DNA of 64,000 nucleotides, from NCBI GenBank assembly GCA_026932235.1, contig JAIXKR010000130.1, positions 1 to 64,000 on the forward strand, in the 5' to 3' direction. The translations under genes and the position numbers were made by a program. Shown here piece after piece: positions 51,442 through 59,658 of the stretch. Position 1 is the first letter of the stretch, and the number at the start of each line of letters is the position of its first letter. The notes under the pieces were generated by a model. That model was not told where the DNA came from. It worked only from the letters and a program-made list of their open reading frames with translations, and ran no database searches. The stretch comes from Burkholderiales bacterium. Lineage in GTDB: Bacteria; Pseudomonadota; Gammaproteobacteria; Burkholderiales; Burkholderiaceae_C.

Positions 51442-52356
51442 TCAGCGGCCGGCCTTTCGCCTGGCCGAGAGCAGGACGCCCAGGCCGGCGAGCATCAGCA
51501 GGTAGCTACCCGGTTCGGGCACCGGCGCCGCGCCGTACAGGTACTGGGCCCCGGCCACGTCGTCGGGCGTGGGCAGCCGCACCAGCGGGATCTGCCAGTT
51601 CGTCTGCTCGGTCGGGTTCCAGTTGCAGAGGCTGCCGTCGAAGTCGTCATCGACCCAGCCGCACATCAAGGCCGCCGGTTCGGTCGAATGGGCCAGGCCG
51701 ATGGCATGGCCCAGTTCATGCGCGAACAGGCTCTGCAGGTCGTTGTGATACCAGCCGTTCTTCTCACTGTCGGTGGGCGACGGGTTCAGGTAGACGTCGT
51801 AGAAGCTGCCTTCCGCGGCGCCGGCGGGGACGGCCTGGAAGGCGGCGCCGATGTTGAACACCACGTCGCCTTCCAGCGTCGTGCCGCCGTTGGGCTTCGG
51901 CGCGTAGCCCACCGCACCGGAGAAGCCGTCGACGTCATAGGCGCCGATGCGGATGTCGCCGATGACGCTGCCGCCCACGGACGCATAGGCCGCGCCCAGC
52001 GGCACGGAGCCGGTTTCGCTGACCTGCACGAACTTCACGTTGGCGACTGCGGACCAGCTGTCGAAGGCCTTCTGCAGCGCGTTCAGCGCGGTGCCGCTGC
52101 CATAGGCGGCGTCGATCGCGCTGAAGAGCGAGCCCAGCTGCGAACTGCCGCGGATGCCGTCGGGCGCACCGTCCGCGATGCCCGTGCCATCGCCGATCAG
52201 GCTCCACGTGACGATGCCGCCCGGCGTGCCGATGGTGTTGCTGCCCCACTTCAGCGCCTGATCGTCACCGTAGGGGAAGACGTTCCAGGCCATCGCCTGA
52301 CCAGACAGCAACAGGCCCGCTGCCCAGGCCATGCCCATACGCGCGAACCTGTTCAT
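51442..52356 (-). CDS. Exported matrixin-like metalloprotease with PEP-CTERM sorting signal
   Basis: The 304-residue protein has a signal peptide (MGMAWAAGLLLSGQAMA), a zinc-binding HELGHAIGLAH at residues 213-223 (HExxHxxGxxH, the metzincin/M10 type) and, at the end, VPEPGSYLLMLAGLGVLLSA followed by RRKAGR, a PEP-CTERM tail that is processed by exosortase in exopolysaccharide-forming bacteria. The middle (FDSWSAVANVKFVQVSETGS) resembles the matrixin fold. AAGGAG lies upstream of ATG 52356. No exosortase is in the window. It likely acts at the cell surface or in the matrix. Confidence 0.9.
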   Translation of the reverse strand: MNRFARMGMAWAAGLLLSGQAMAWNVFPYGDDQALKWGSNTIGTPGGIVTWSLIGDGTGIADGAPDGIRGSSQLGSLFSAIDAAYGSGTALNALQKAFDSWSAVANVKFVQVSETGSVPLGAAYASVGGSVIGDIRIGAYDVDGFSGAVGYAPKPNGGTTLEGDVVFNIGAAFQAVPAGAAEGSFYDVYLNPSPTDSEKNGWYHNDLQSLFAHELGHAIGLAHSTEPAALMCGWVDDDFDGSLCNWNPTEQTNWQIPLVRLPTPDDVAGAQYLYGAAPVPEPGSYLLMLAGLGVLLSARRKAGR

Positions 52357-52528
52357 CGATGCTCCTTCGCGGATTCGCCGCGCATAAGCATAGGAGCGCA
52401 AAGCGACGGTCGCAATGCTCGTCCAGGGAGTTCCCCCGAAACGCGGGGGGCCTTGGATCGGGGCGCCGTGCCGTTGCTGCCAGCCCAGCGCCTCGGACTC
52501 CAGCATCGGTGCCGACCGTGCGCGCGGC

Positions 52529-52918
52529 TCAGCGCGTCGCGCGCTCGAGCGCGAGCGTGTCGGCGAACTGCTCGAAGCGCCTGATTCGCCCTTCCTCGAC
52601 CTCCCAGACATGCGCCACGCGTGCGCGCATGGGCTTGCCGGTGGCCTTGAAGGTGCCGCTGTAGTACCCGAGCGCGACCACGGTGCCGCCGCCGTCGATC
52701 AGGCGCTCGAGCGTGAAGGCGAAGCCCTCCCAGTCGGCGCCGATGGGGGCGAACACCTTGGCGACGATCTGCTCACGGCCGACGTGCGTCCCGGCGTAGG
52801 CCGAGGTCTCCATCTCGACCCACTGCGCATCCGCGGCCAGGTCGGCGAGAATGCCGTCGAGGTCGTGGCGCGCGGAGGCGGCATAGTGGTCGCTAACGAT
52901 CTGGTAGGCGGTGCGCAT
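52529..52918 (-). CDS. SnoaL/NTF2-like domain protein
   Basis: A 129-residue single-domain NTF2-fold protein: IVSDHYAASARHDLDGILAD, WVEMETSAYAGTHVGREQIV and the closing strands ARVAHVWEVEEGRIRRFEQF. Such proteins include ketosteroid isomerase-like enzymes, but the catalytic residues are not diagnostic here. ATG 52918 is chosen for the family start. The gene is free-standing. Confidence 0.82.
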   Translation of the reverse strand: MRTAYQIVSDHYAASARHDLDGILADLAADAQWVEMETSAYAGTHVGREQIVAKVFAPIGADWEGFAFTLERLIDGGGTVVALGYYSGTFKATGKPMRARVAHVWEVEEGRIRRFEQFADTLALERATR

Positions 52919-53403
52919 GGCCTTGTCCCTCACGCTGGGTTGATGGATTCCCCGCCGGCGGCGGTGCGGTGTCGCCGCGGGCGGGTGGACGGTCTGCGAG
53001 TCCACGTGCATCCACGCGCTTGCCGGCTCGTCGGCGAATTCCCCGGCGCCCGTGATGCCGGCGAACTTGCCGGTGGAGCGGCCACTCTCGAAGTCGGAGA
53101 AGAAGACCGCGGCCACCGGGATGAGGAACGCGCCGAAGGTGAGGACGTACTGGCCGGTGTCGAACGGGTGGGAGCTCGTGAGGTCGGCCTCACCCTGACC
53201 GCGCTGCATGCCCGCAAGGCATCGCCAAGCATAGCGCGGCGAGATCAGGCAGGTGTGCTCGTCGGTGTGCTTGGCGCCTCCCGGCCGTCGTCGACGCGCG
53301 CCGTGTCGCGGATGTGGACCATGGCGTTGACCGAGCGGCCGCCGCGCGCCACGATCTGGCCTCTGCGCCATGCTACGGGCCTGCAGACTCCGAGGAGAAA
53401 GCG
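52919..53403. other. Interval without a confident gene
   Basis: About 485 bases of high-GC sequence. On the minus strand one frame reads FDTGQYVLTFGAFLIPVAAV and GKFAGITGAGEFADEPASAW, which resembles the end of an exported surface protein but has no convincing start and runs into the NTF2-like gene. It could be a decayed gene. GAGGAGAAAGCG at 53390-53403 is the ribosome site of the next gene. Confidence 0.4.
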
Positions 53404-53931
53404 ATGACCGCGCACGACGAAGAAGACGGGGAAGCTCCCGCCGCGACCCCCTGGCGCCCGGCCCCGGCCTGGCAGACCACGCACTGGCTGAACACCGAGA
53501 AGCCGCTGGCGCTTGCCGATCTGCGCGGGCGCGTGGTGCTGCTGCACGCCTTCCAGATGCTGTGCCCGGGCTGCGTGGCGCACGCGCTGCCGCAGGCCGC
53601 GCGCGTGGCGCGCCTCTTCGCGGGCACGCCCCTGGCCGTCATCGGCCTGCACACCGTCTTCGAGCACCACGAGGCCATGGCCCTGCCCTCGCTGCGCGCC
53701 TTCGTGCACGAGTACCGCATCGCCTATCCGGTGGGCGTCGACATGCCCGGCGAGCACGGCCAGCCCATCCCGCGCACGATGCAGGCCTACGGCATGCAGG
53801 GCACGCCGACGACCATCCTCATCGACGCCCAGGGCCGGCTGCGCCTGCAGGCCTTCGGCCAGCTCGACGACCTGCTGCTGGGCGCCGAGATCGGCGCGCT
53901 GCTGGCGCAGCCCCAGGCGGCACCGGCCTGA
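53404..53931 (+). CDS. Thioredoxin-fold (TlpA/AhpC-like) protein
   Basis: A 175-residue protein with a thioredoxin fold: LALADLRGRVVLLHAFQMLC then PGCVAHALPQAARVARLF, with the redox motif CPGC, and GTPTTILIDAQGRLRLQAFG with the cis-Pro. There is no signal peptide, in contrast to TlpA/ResA proteins, so it may act in the cytoplasm as a peroxiredoxin- or reductase-like protein. ATG 53404 follows GAGGAGAAAGCG. Convergent with the DegP-like gene. Confidence 0.85.
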   Translation: MTAHDEEDGEAPAATPWRPAPAWQTTHWLNTEKPLALADLRGRVVLLHAFQMLCPGCVAHALPQAARVARLFAGTPLAVIGLHTVFEHHEAMALPSLRAFVHEYRIAYPVGVDMPGEHGQPIPRTMQAYGMQGTPTTILIDAQGRLRLQAFGQLDDLLLGAEIGALLAQPQAAPA

Positions 53932-54014
53932 GCGGCACGCGCGCGCACCGCGCCGCGCCGCTCTGCGCCGTACCGTACCTCGATTGAACCGCGGTTCAGA
54001 GGCGGCGCAGGCGT

Positions 54015-55580
54015 CTAGCCGATGCGTACGGGCATGAAGATCTTGTTGCCGTCGCGCTGGATGAGCAGCGCCACCGACTTGCCGGCCTTGGCGAGCACGG
54101 CGCGCACCTGCTCGACGCTTTGCACGGGCTTGCCGTCGATGCCGATGAGCAGGTCGCCCGCTTGCACCCCGGCCATGGCCGCGGCGCCGCTGGCCTGTTC
54201 GACGAGCAGACCGCCTTGCACCTTGGCCTCGCGCCGCTCCTGCGGCTGCAGCGGGCGCAGCGCCAGGCCCAGCCGCCCCTGGCCCGCGGCGCTCTCGTCG
54301 CCGGCCAGCTGCGTGGACTTCTCGCCGGCCTTGCCCAGGCGCGCATCCAGCGACTGCGCGCGCCCGTCGCGCCAGACCTGCAGCGCGACGCGATCCCCCG
54401 GCATGGCACGCCCGATGAGCGCGGGCAGGTCGCCCGCGGTGGCGATGGGCTGGCCGTCGACCTGCAGGATGACGTCCCCGCTTTGCAGCCCCGCCTTGTC
54501 GGCCGGGCTGCCCGGGTCGACGCTGGAGACGAGCGCGCCCGCCGGGCGCTCGAGCTTGAAGGAGTCGGCCAGCGCCTGGTTCACGTCCTGGATGGCGACG
54601 CCCAGCCGCGCGTGGCTGGCGTGCCCGGTGGCGACGATCTGGTCCTTCACGCGCACCGCCAGGTCGATCGGGATCGCGAACGACAGGCCCTGGTAGCCGC
54701 CGCTGCGGCTGAAGATCTGCGAGTTGATTCCCACCACCTCGCCGCGCGCGTTGAACAAGGGCCCGCCCGAGTTGCCGGGGTTGACGGCGACGTCGGTCTG
54801 GATGAAGGGCACGAAGCTGTCGTCGGGCAGCGAGCGCCCCTTGGCGCTGACCACGCCCGCGGTGACGCTGTTCTCGAAGCCGAAGGGCGAGCCGATGGCC
54901 AGCACCCACTGCCCGACCTGCAGGTCGCGCGCGCTGCCCAGCGGCACCGTGGGCAGCCCGGTGGCGGCGATCTTCAGCACCGCGATGTCGGTCTTCGGGT
55001 CGGCGCCCAGCACCTTGGCCTCGAACTCGCGCCGGTCGGTGAGCTTGACCGTCACGTGCTTGGCATCGCGCACGACGTGCGCATTGGTGAGGATGACGCC
55101 GTCGGGGCTGACGATGAAGCCCGAGCCCTGCCCGCGCATGGGCATCTCGCGCGGCATCTGCCAGCCTTGCCAGCCTTCGGGGCCGCCGAAGTGGCGGAAG
55201 AACTCGAACAAGGGGTTCTGCGGATCGATGCGCGGCATCGCCCCCTGCGCGGGGCCGGCATCGTCGTCATCGTCATCGGCCGCGACCTTGCGCATGCCGC
55301 TGACCGCGATGTTGACGACCGCAGGCCCATAGCGCCGCGCGATCTGCGCGAAGTCCGGCGCCCCGGTAGTCGCCAGCACCGCCGTGCTCGCGCTCGCCGG
55401 CAAGGCGGTGGCGGTGGTCGCCGCCGGCGGCACCGCGGCATGGGCGTGATTGCCGACGATGAACGCCCCGACCCCGCTGCCCAGCAGCCCGGCAGCGGCC
55501 AGAGCCGCAACCAGCGCGGTCGGCGTGATGCGACGCGAGGCGAGAACGGTGGTGGCTTCGGAATGCGCGGTGGTGTTCAT
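54015..55580 (-). CDS. DegP/MucD-like periplasmic serine protease
   Basis: The 521-residue protein has an N-terminal helix for export (ALVAALAAAGLLGSGVGAFI), the trypsin-like domain with His (LTNAHVVRDAKH), Asp (DPKTDIAVLKI) and Ser (VNPGNSGGPLFN), and two PDZ domains (ARLGVAIQDVNQALADSF; GRLGLALRPLQPQERREAKV). It degrades or refolds damaged periplasmic proteins. An acidic stretch of six Asp (AADDDDDDAG) precedes the protease domain. CAGGAGA precedes ATG 55580. This is the standard Do family, gene symbol uncertain (degP, degQ or mucD). Confidence 0.93.
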   Translation of the reverse strand: MNTTAHSEATTVLASRRITPTALVAALAAAGLLGSGVGAFIVGNHAHAAVPPAATTATALPASASTAVLATTGAPDFAQIARRYGPAVVNIAVSGMRKVAADDDDDDAGPAQGAMPRIDPQNPLFEFFRHFGGPEGWQGWQMPREMPMRGQGSGFIVSPDGVILTNAHVVRDAKHVTVKLTDRREFEAKVLGADPKTDIAVLKIAATGLPTVPLGSARDLQVGQWVLAIGSPFGFENSVTAGVVSAKGRSLPDDSFVPFIQTDVAVNPGNSGGPLFNARGEVVGINSQIFSRSGGYQGLSFAIPIDLAVRVKDQIVATGHASHARLGVAIQDVNQALADSFKLERPAGALVSSVDPGSPADKAGLQSGDVILQVDGQPIATAGDLPALIGRAMPGDRVALQVWRDGRAQSLDARLGKAGEKSTQLAGDESAAGQGRLGLALRPLQPQERREAKVQGGLLVEQASGAAAMAGVQAGDLLIGIDGKPVQSVEQVRAVLAKAGKSVALLIQRDGNKIFMPVRIG

Positions 55581-56083
55581 GACATCTCCTGAAGTGAAGC
55601 GCCTCTTGGCCGGAAAGCGGTGGCGCACGCAGGCAATGTCGGCGCGCTCGCTTAAAGCGGTCTTAAGCGGCGCTCGGTGCGCGGTTCCAGGCTTGCACCG
55701 GAGCCGGCAGGTACCGCTCTCGCTGCGCGGGCGGCGCGCACTCTGGCGACCGAACTGACGCCGGCGTCAATGCCGCCAAGGATGACGACCCCGACGCACC
55801 GACACCCTCACGCAAGGCACTCGGCGCGCGTCACAGCCAAACTCGCCGGTAATCGCGCCGTTCAGTCGGTCTACGCCCCGGGACCACCCGACGTGGAGAA
55901 CCGCTCTTCATGCCGCCAGAACTTACCGAACCTATGCCGGCGGGGTCATGATCCCAAAGAAGGCTCCACCGTGGAAAGATGGGCGCCGCCGAACGGGAGA
56001 GGACGCATCTCGAACCATCATGGACCAAGTACGATGCGACTCAGCAACTGATCCAACTCACGTTCGCTTTTTTGGGAGACTCG
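55581..56083. other. Intergenic interval at the boundary to lower-GC sequence
   Basis: I see no gene in these 500 bases. The first 100 bases hold the degP-like promoter; after about 55680 the composition shifts from very high GC toward the AT-richer sequence of the HARE-HTH/GIY-YIG locus. GGGAG at 56074-56078 is the ribosome site of the next gene. No tRNA or clear attI is visible. Confidence 0.5.
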
Positions 56084-56362
56084 ATGGAGACATCTTGGAA
56101 AGCTGCAATCATTCGAGTACTCGGCGAATCTGATTCGCCCTTGCACTACACGGATATTTCGGAGCAAATATTGTCCCGTGGTTACTACGAAACCGACGGC
56201 GCGACACCAGCCGCAACAGTAAACGCCCAGATTTCATCCTCCATCAAACGTGATCAAGAGAAGTCACCATTCGTTCGTATAGGTAAAGGCATATTTACCC
56301 TAAAAACTGCCATCACAGCACCCCCCCACAATCCCCGAAGAACGGAAAAGACAGACCTCTGA
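56084..56362 (+). CDS. HARE-HTH domain protein, N-terminal part of a frame-split HARE/GIY-YIG gene
   Basis: The 92-codon frame starts METSWKAAIIRVLGESDSPL and continues HYTDISEQILSRGYY and TPAATVNAQISSSIKRDQEK then SPFVRIGKGIFTL: this is the HARE-HTH (HB1/ASXL/restriction endonuclease helix-turn-helix) domain, found N-terminal to nucleases and in DNA-modification-reading proteins. After GIFTLKTAITAPP it goes out of frame at a run of seven C (56321-56327) and stops at 56362. With six C the frame would continue through TIPEERKRQ into the GIY-YIG gene. GGGAG stands six bases before ATG 56084. GC content is clearly lower than in the flanks. Confidence 0.75.
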   Translation: METSWKAAIIRVLGESDSPLHYTDISEQILSRGYYETDGATPAATVNAQISSSIKRDQEKSPFVRIGKGIFTLKTAITAPPHNPRRTEKTDL

Positions 56363-56411
56363 GCCAGCATCAGAGACCGAAACGTCTGATTCAATAATCC
56401 GCTCGTTCGGC

Positions 56412-56885
56412 ATGTACTGGCAGCGAGATCTTGTTGTATGGCGCAACGATCCAAAACTCTTTGGTAAGCAACAAGCCACCTCTAAGCCAATCGATTTCGG
56501 TAAACAGAAAGGCATCTATATTTTATACGACCATCATACCGTGGTTTATGTTGGCCGCTCTGTTGACCGTCCATTGGGAAAGCGCATTTTTGAGCATACC
56601 GTTGATCGCCTCGGTAGTCGCTGGAATCGATTTTCGTGGTTTGGACTGCTGGACGCAACAAATGAAGGAGGCCTAAAGGAAACACCTTTCAGCAATTCAC
56701 TTTCAAGTATCATCGCCTCACTAGAGGCCTTGCTCATCGAGGCTCTGGAACCACCGCAGAACAGAAAGCGTGGGGATGATTTTTCCGCTATCGAGTACAT
56801 CCAAGACATTGACCCTGAGCTACGAGAGCGTGAAATCCAAAGCACCCTTCGCTCCATTGAGCAAAAGATGCGAGGTGGATCCTGA
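56412..56885 (+). CDS. GIY-YIG nuclease domain protein, C-terminal part of the frame-split gene
   Basis: From ATG 56412 the frame encodes 157 residues: MYWQRDLVVWRNDPKLFGKQ, then GIYILYDHHTVVYVGRSVDR, which is the GIY-x9-10-YVG motif with the following Arg, and EALLIEALEPPQNRKRGDDF carrying the Glu near the metal site. The frame is open back to the C7 tract at 56321-56327, where it would join the HARE-HTH domain if one C were absent; the linker is Thr/Ser/Glu-rich. A complete HARE-GIY-YIG protein of about 266 residues is thus the likely ancestral or phase-ON product. An attC-like site follows the stop by five bases. Confidence 0.75.
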   Translation: MYWQRDLVVWRNDPKLFGKQQATSKPIDFGKQKGIYILYDHHTVVYVGRSVDRPLGKRIFEHTVDRLGSRWNRFSWFGLLDATNEGGLKETPFSNSLSSIIASLEALLIEALEPPQNRKRGDDFSAIEYIQDIDPELREREIQSTLRSIEQKMRGGS

Positions 56886-56890
56886 AAATT

Positions 56891-56947
56891 CTGACAATTC
56901 GATCTAGCGGACGCGCTGTGCGCGCCACTAACTCCGTTCAGCCCAAC
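56891..56947 (+). repeat. attC-like recombination site D
   Basis: CTGACAATTCGATCTAGCGG followed by ACGCGCTGTGCGCGCC and ACTAACTCCG parallels the aadA-type attC (TAACAATTCGTTCAAGCCG ... CGCGGCTTAACTC). The core folds as GG(A)CGCGC-TGT-GCGCGCC, seven pairs with one extrahelical A, a hallmark of attC. R' is poor (GTTCAGC). It begins six bases after the GIY-YIG stop. Confidence 0.6.
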
Positions 56948-56964
56948 AAACTCTAATCGACGCC

Positions 56965-57528
56965 ATGGCCATGCTGTCTCCCGACCAGATCGCGTTTCTC
57001 AGGTCTCAGCGGATTGCTCCAGGGCAAGTCTTTGACGCTTCAGCCTGCCGGAGCAAAGCTGAACGGGAAGCACAAATGGAGGAGCAGGGTTTCTACTTCT
57101 ACTCCGGGGGAGCGAGATGCGCCAAAGGTGGTCACTCGCTCCGAACAAAGGCCGGCCACTGCATTCAATGTGACACATCCAAGATTGCGTACCAACTCCG
57201 TAGCGCTGCCTCAGGATACATCTACTTGGCATACTCTGCCGCTACAAGTCTCGTGAAAATCGGTTTCACCAAGCACCACCCTCAAGACAGAGCGAAGCTT
57301 CTACGCGAACAGCGGTACGCCAATGCCGATGACTGGGACGTAAAGAAGCTTGCAAAGCTCGAGCGCGACGCCGGGAAAATAGAGTTCTCCCTTCACGCAG
57401 CGCTTGAGCAGTATCAGAGGCCAATAACCTACAGCAAAACCGCAGGACAGATCGTTGAGTGCCGGGAGGTCTTTGCCTGCGATCTCAGCACTGCGTTCGC
57501 AGCCTTCCAGGCAGCGATTGCGGTATAA
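56965..57528 (+). CDS. GIY-YIG (T5orf172/MUG113-like) nuclease-family protein
   Basis: A 187-residue protein. The N-terminal half has a small zinc-finger-like cluster (CAKGGHSLRTKAGHCIQC); the C-terminal half reads GYIYLAYSAATSLVKIGFTK and DRAKLLREQRYANADDW, the T5orf172 form of GIY-YIG in which the second motif is 'KIGxT'. Proteins of this type occur in phages and mobile islands and their targets are unknown. Start ATG 56965 (MAMLSPDQ). It directly follows attC-like site D and the frame-split GIY-YIG gene, so two GIY-YIG proteins sit side by side. Confidence 0.75.
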   Translation: MAMLSPDQIAFLRSQRIAPGQVFDASACRSKAEREAQMEEQGFYFYSGGARCAKGGHSLRTKAGHCIQCDTSKIAYQLRSAASGYIYLAYSAATSLVKIGFTKHHPQDRAKLLREQRYANADDWDVKKLAKLERDAGKIEFSLHAALEQYQRPITYSKTAGQIVECREVFACDLSTAFAAFQAAIAV

Positions 57529-57610
57529 GGAATCAGGCGTGACCTATGGCTACGCTGAATAAGGCAACACCCTCGGCTAACAAGTAGCCACACCGTGCAC
57601 GGCACCTGAA

Positions 57611-57937
57611 TTGAGCTGCATTTCCTGGCCGCAGCATGAATTCATCGCGAATTTCGCCGCATTCGGGCCCGTTTCGGGCTGCACGGCGGGCAATTCGCAG
57701 AACCTGCGCAAGCACGGCGTGTCCTTCGAGGATGCTCGGTCCGTGTTCGCTGACGAGCGCGCGCGCCTGAGCGACGATCCGGATCACTCGGCAGATGAAG
57801 AGCGCTTTCTCCTTCTTGGGCTCAGCAGCAGTCTGCGTCTACTGGTCGTGGCGCACTGCTACCGCGAAGCAGGAGGCATCATTCGCATCATCTCGGCGTG
57901 CAAGGCCACGCGCGAAGAGGAACGCTTCTATCCGTAG
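57611..57937 (+). CDS. brnT: BrnT-family ribonuclease toxin, atypical N-terminus
   Basis: BrnT toxins are RelE-like RNases paired with BrnA. From about residue 30 on the match is clear: NLRKHGVSFEDARSVFADER, FLLLGLSSSLRLLVVAHCYR and the end IIRIISACKATREEERFY. The first 30 residues, from a TTG at 57611, do not match the family start (normally about ten residues, 'xFEWDxxKxxxN'); HEFIANFA at residues 9-16 may be a diverged version. The start is therefore uncertain. It is followed after eight bases by the antitoxin gene. Confidence 0.75.
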   Translation: MSCISWPQHEFIANFAAFGPVSGCTAGNSQNLRKHGVSFEDARSVFADERARLSDDPDHSADEERFLLLGLSSSLRLLVVAHCYREAGGIIRIISACKATREEERFYP

Positions 57938-57945
57938 GTGACACC

Positions 57946-58155
57946 ATGCGCAAGCAATACGACTTCAGCGCTTCTCGCAGGAATCCCTATGCCTCGCAAC
58001 TCAAGAAGCCCGTAACCATTCGGCTCGACGAGCAGTCGATCACGTACTTCAAGTCCATGGCGGCCGAGACGGGCATTCCCTACCAGAGCCTCATCAACCT
58101 CTACCTCAAAGAGTGCGCGGCGTCTGGGAAGAAGCTGAACCTTGCCTGGAAGTAG
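57946..58155 (+). CDS. brnA: BrnA-family antitoxin
   Basis: A 69-residue ribbon-helix-helix antitoxin: RKQYDFSASRRNPYASQLKK, then the DNA-binding strand PVTIRLDEQSITYFKSMAAE and helix TGIPYQSLINLYLKECA. It binds BrnT and represses the shared promoter (family knowledge). ATG 57946 lies eight bases after the toxin stop. The toxin-first order is normal for brnTA. Confidence 0.85.
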   Translation: MRKQYDFSASRRNPYASQLKKPVTIRLDEQSITYFKSMAAETGIPYQSLINLYLKECAASGKKLNLAWK

Positions 58156-58353
58156 CCAACGCGCCGCGGTAGACGTCGTCCCTTGGCGGAACTGCTTCTG
58201 CTCGTCGAAATGGATGGACGGCACCAAGTGAATGAACTGGTGTGACCACCGCGGTAGCGCCTTGGAAGCGCTGTTCCGGGTTCAGCAGATCGAAGCCCGT
58301 GTAGCCGCTCTCGTCGATGTGAAGGCATCCCATGACGTTTCCACCGCTAGCCT

Positions 58354-59658
58354 CTACCGATCGAGCAGCGCCGCGGCTGCGTCCATCTGCTCGTGCTCGA
58401 AGGCCGGCGCGAAGTCGTCCAGCTCGGCCGCTCGTAGCCCGACCTCCGAACCGAGCGCCACCTGCCGCCAGTTCGACACCGCCGCGTGTACCTCTTCCAG
58501 CACGGACAAGGCTTGCTCCGTACTCAGTGCGAAGTACGGCGCGCGGGCCAGCAACATCTTCACGTCGGTGATCGGCCCGTCCTGCTCGGACAACCAGGTC
58601 TTGGATTCCCGGTCCTTGTCCGGAAACGGGTTGATGTCGAAGGCGGGTGCAAGACGCCATTGGCCGAGGGCCACATGCAGGAAGCCGTGGTTCTGCAAGT
58701 GGTCGTCCACGTTGGTGATCAGCAGGTTGAACGCCAGGCGGCGCCATAGCTGTTGCACGTCCTGCGTGGGCGCATGGCCATGGGTACGAATGGCGTCGGC
58801 CATCTCGGTGTAGCTGCGATCCTCTTCGCGCGAGGCCTGCAGCAGGGAAGCGGCGGACTGGTAGGGAATACGGCCATCGGCATCATCACGATCGAACCGG
58901 CGGATCACGGCCACCGGCACTTCATTCCCCTTGTCGCCCAGCACAACGATGCGCGCAGGCGCGGCGTCGATGCCCGCGCGCGCCGCCAGCTTCAGTGCCA
59001 GCACCTCGCCGCGCGTGACGCTGCGTGTATCGCCCACGCTCGGAAACTTGCCGATGGCGAGCCGGCCATCTTCATCCAGCATGGTGCACTTGGGCCGCAT
59101 GCCGCCGAGCGAGGTGCCCTTGCCCTGCAGATAGCGCAAGTCCTCAGCCGTCTCCTGTCCACGCTCGACGGCGCGGCTGGCCTGGTAGATGCGCTCCAGT
59201 TCGATCAACGGCGGAGTACTGCGCCGCCCCTTGGCTGCCGTTCTGTGCCAAGTCCCGTCTGGATGGCGCAGGCGCAGCGCGCCGACGCGGCTGAAGTCAT
59301 CCACCGCCAGCAGGTAGTCCAGTTCGGTGAGAGCCGGTAGCTGCGGATCGGCCTTGCGCCGCTTGGCGTGATCGCGGGCGATCACGCGCCGTCCCCAGGC
59401 ATCGGGTGCGGTGTCGGCGATGGCGCCGTAGAACACCGAGTCGTGCGGCGAAGCCGCCTCGTGCGGCTGGTGTCCTGCCATCAGTTGCAGGTCGGCCGAC
59501 ACGTTGAAGCGTGCCGGGCTGGCCAGCCAGCCCTCGTCGTAGGCGAAGGCACTGTTCTCGCGCCGTCCCTGACGGACGTAAACGAGCGAACCGACCGGCA
59601 AACCCGCCTTGCCGATGCAGAGCTGAACCTGTTGGCGAAACGGGGCGACGACGGCCAT
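58354..59658 (-). CDS. hipA: HipA-family serine/threonine kinase toxin
   Basis: The 434-residue protein has the HipA layout: an N-terminal Couple_hipA domain (KAGLPVGSLVYVRQGRRENS), a Gly-rich loop region (GKGTSLGGMRPKCTMLDEDG), and kinase motifs RLAFNLLITNVDDHLQNHGF (catalytic Asp and Asn) and LAPAFDINPFPD (metal-binding Asp). HipA proteins phosphorylate aminoacyl-tRNA synthetases and cause persistence; the target here is unknown. Its ATG overlaps the hipB stop by one base, as in hipBA operons. Confidence 0.92.
   Translation of the reverse strand: MAVVAPFRQQVQLCIGKAGLPVGSLVYVRQGRRENSAFAYDEGWLASPARFNVSADLQLMAGHQPHEAASPHDSVFYGAIADTAPDAWGRRVIARDHAKRRKADPQLPALTELDYLLAVDDFSRVGALRLRHPDGTWHRTAAKGRRSTPPLIELERIYQASRAVERGQETAEDLRYLQGKGTSLGGMRPKCTMLDEDGRLAIGKFPSVGDTRSVTRGEVLALKLAARAGIDAAPARIVVLGDKGNEVPVAVIRRFDRDDADGRIPYQSAASLLQASREEDRSYTEMADAIRTHGHAPTQDVQQLWRRLAFNLLITNVDDHLQNHGFLHVALGQWRLAPAFDINPFPDKDRESKTWLSEQDGPITDVKMLLARAPYFALSTEQALSVLEEVHAAVSNWRQVALGSEVGLRAAELDDFAPAFEHEQMDAAAALLDR

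Noticed and set aside
52930..53371. Possible exported-protein gene on the minus strand (GQYVLTFGAFLIPVAAV ... GITGAGEF)
   Set aside because: No convincing start codon or signal peptide and it merges into the NTF2-like gene; noted only as a possible decayed gene.
57530..57610. GGCTAC ... GTAGCC mirror repeat between the GIY-YIG and brnT genes, considered as a fifth attC
   Set aside because: Only six-base arms, no GTTRRRY/RYYYAAC pair and no resemblance to sites A, B or D.
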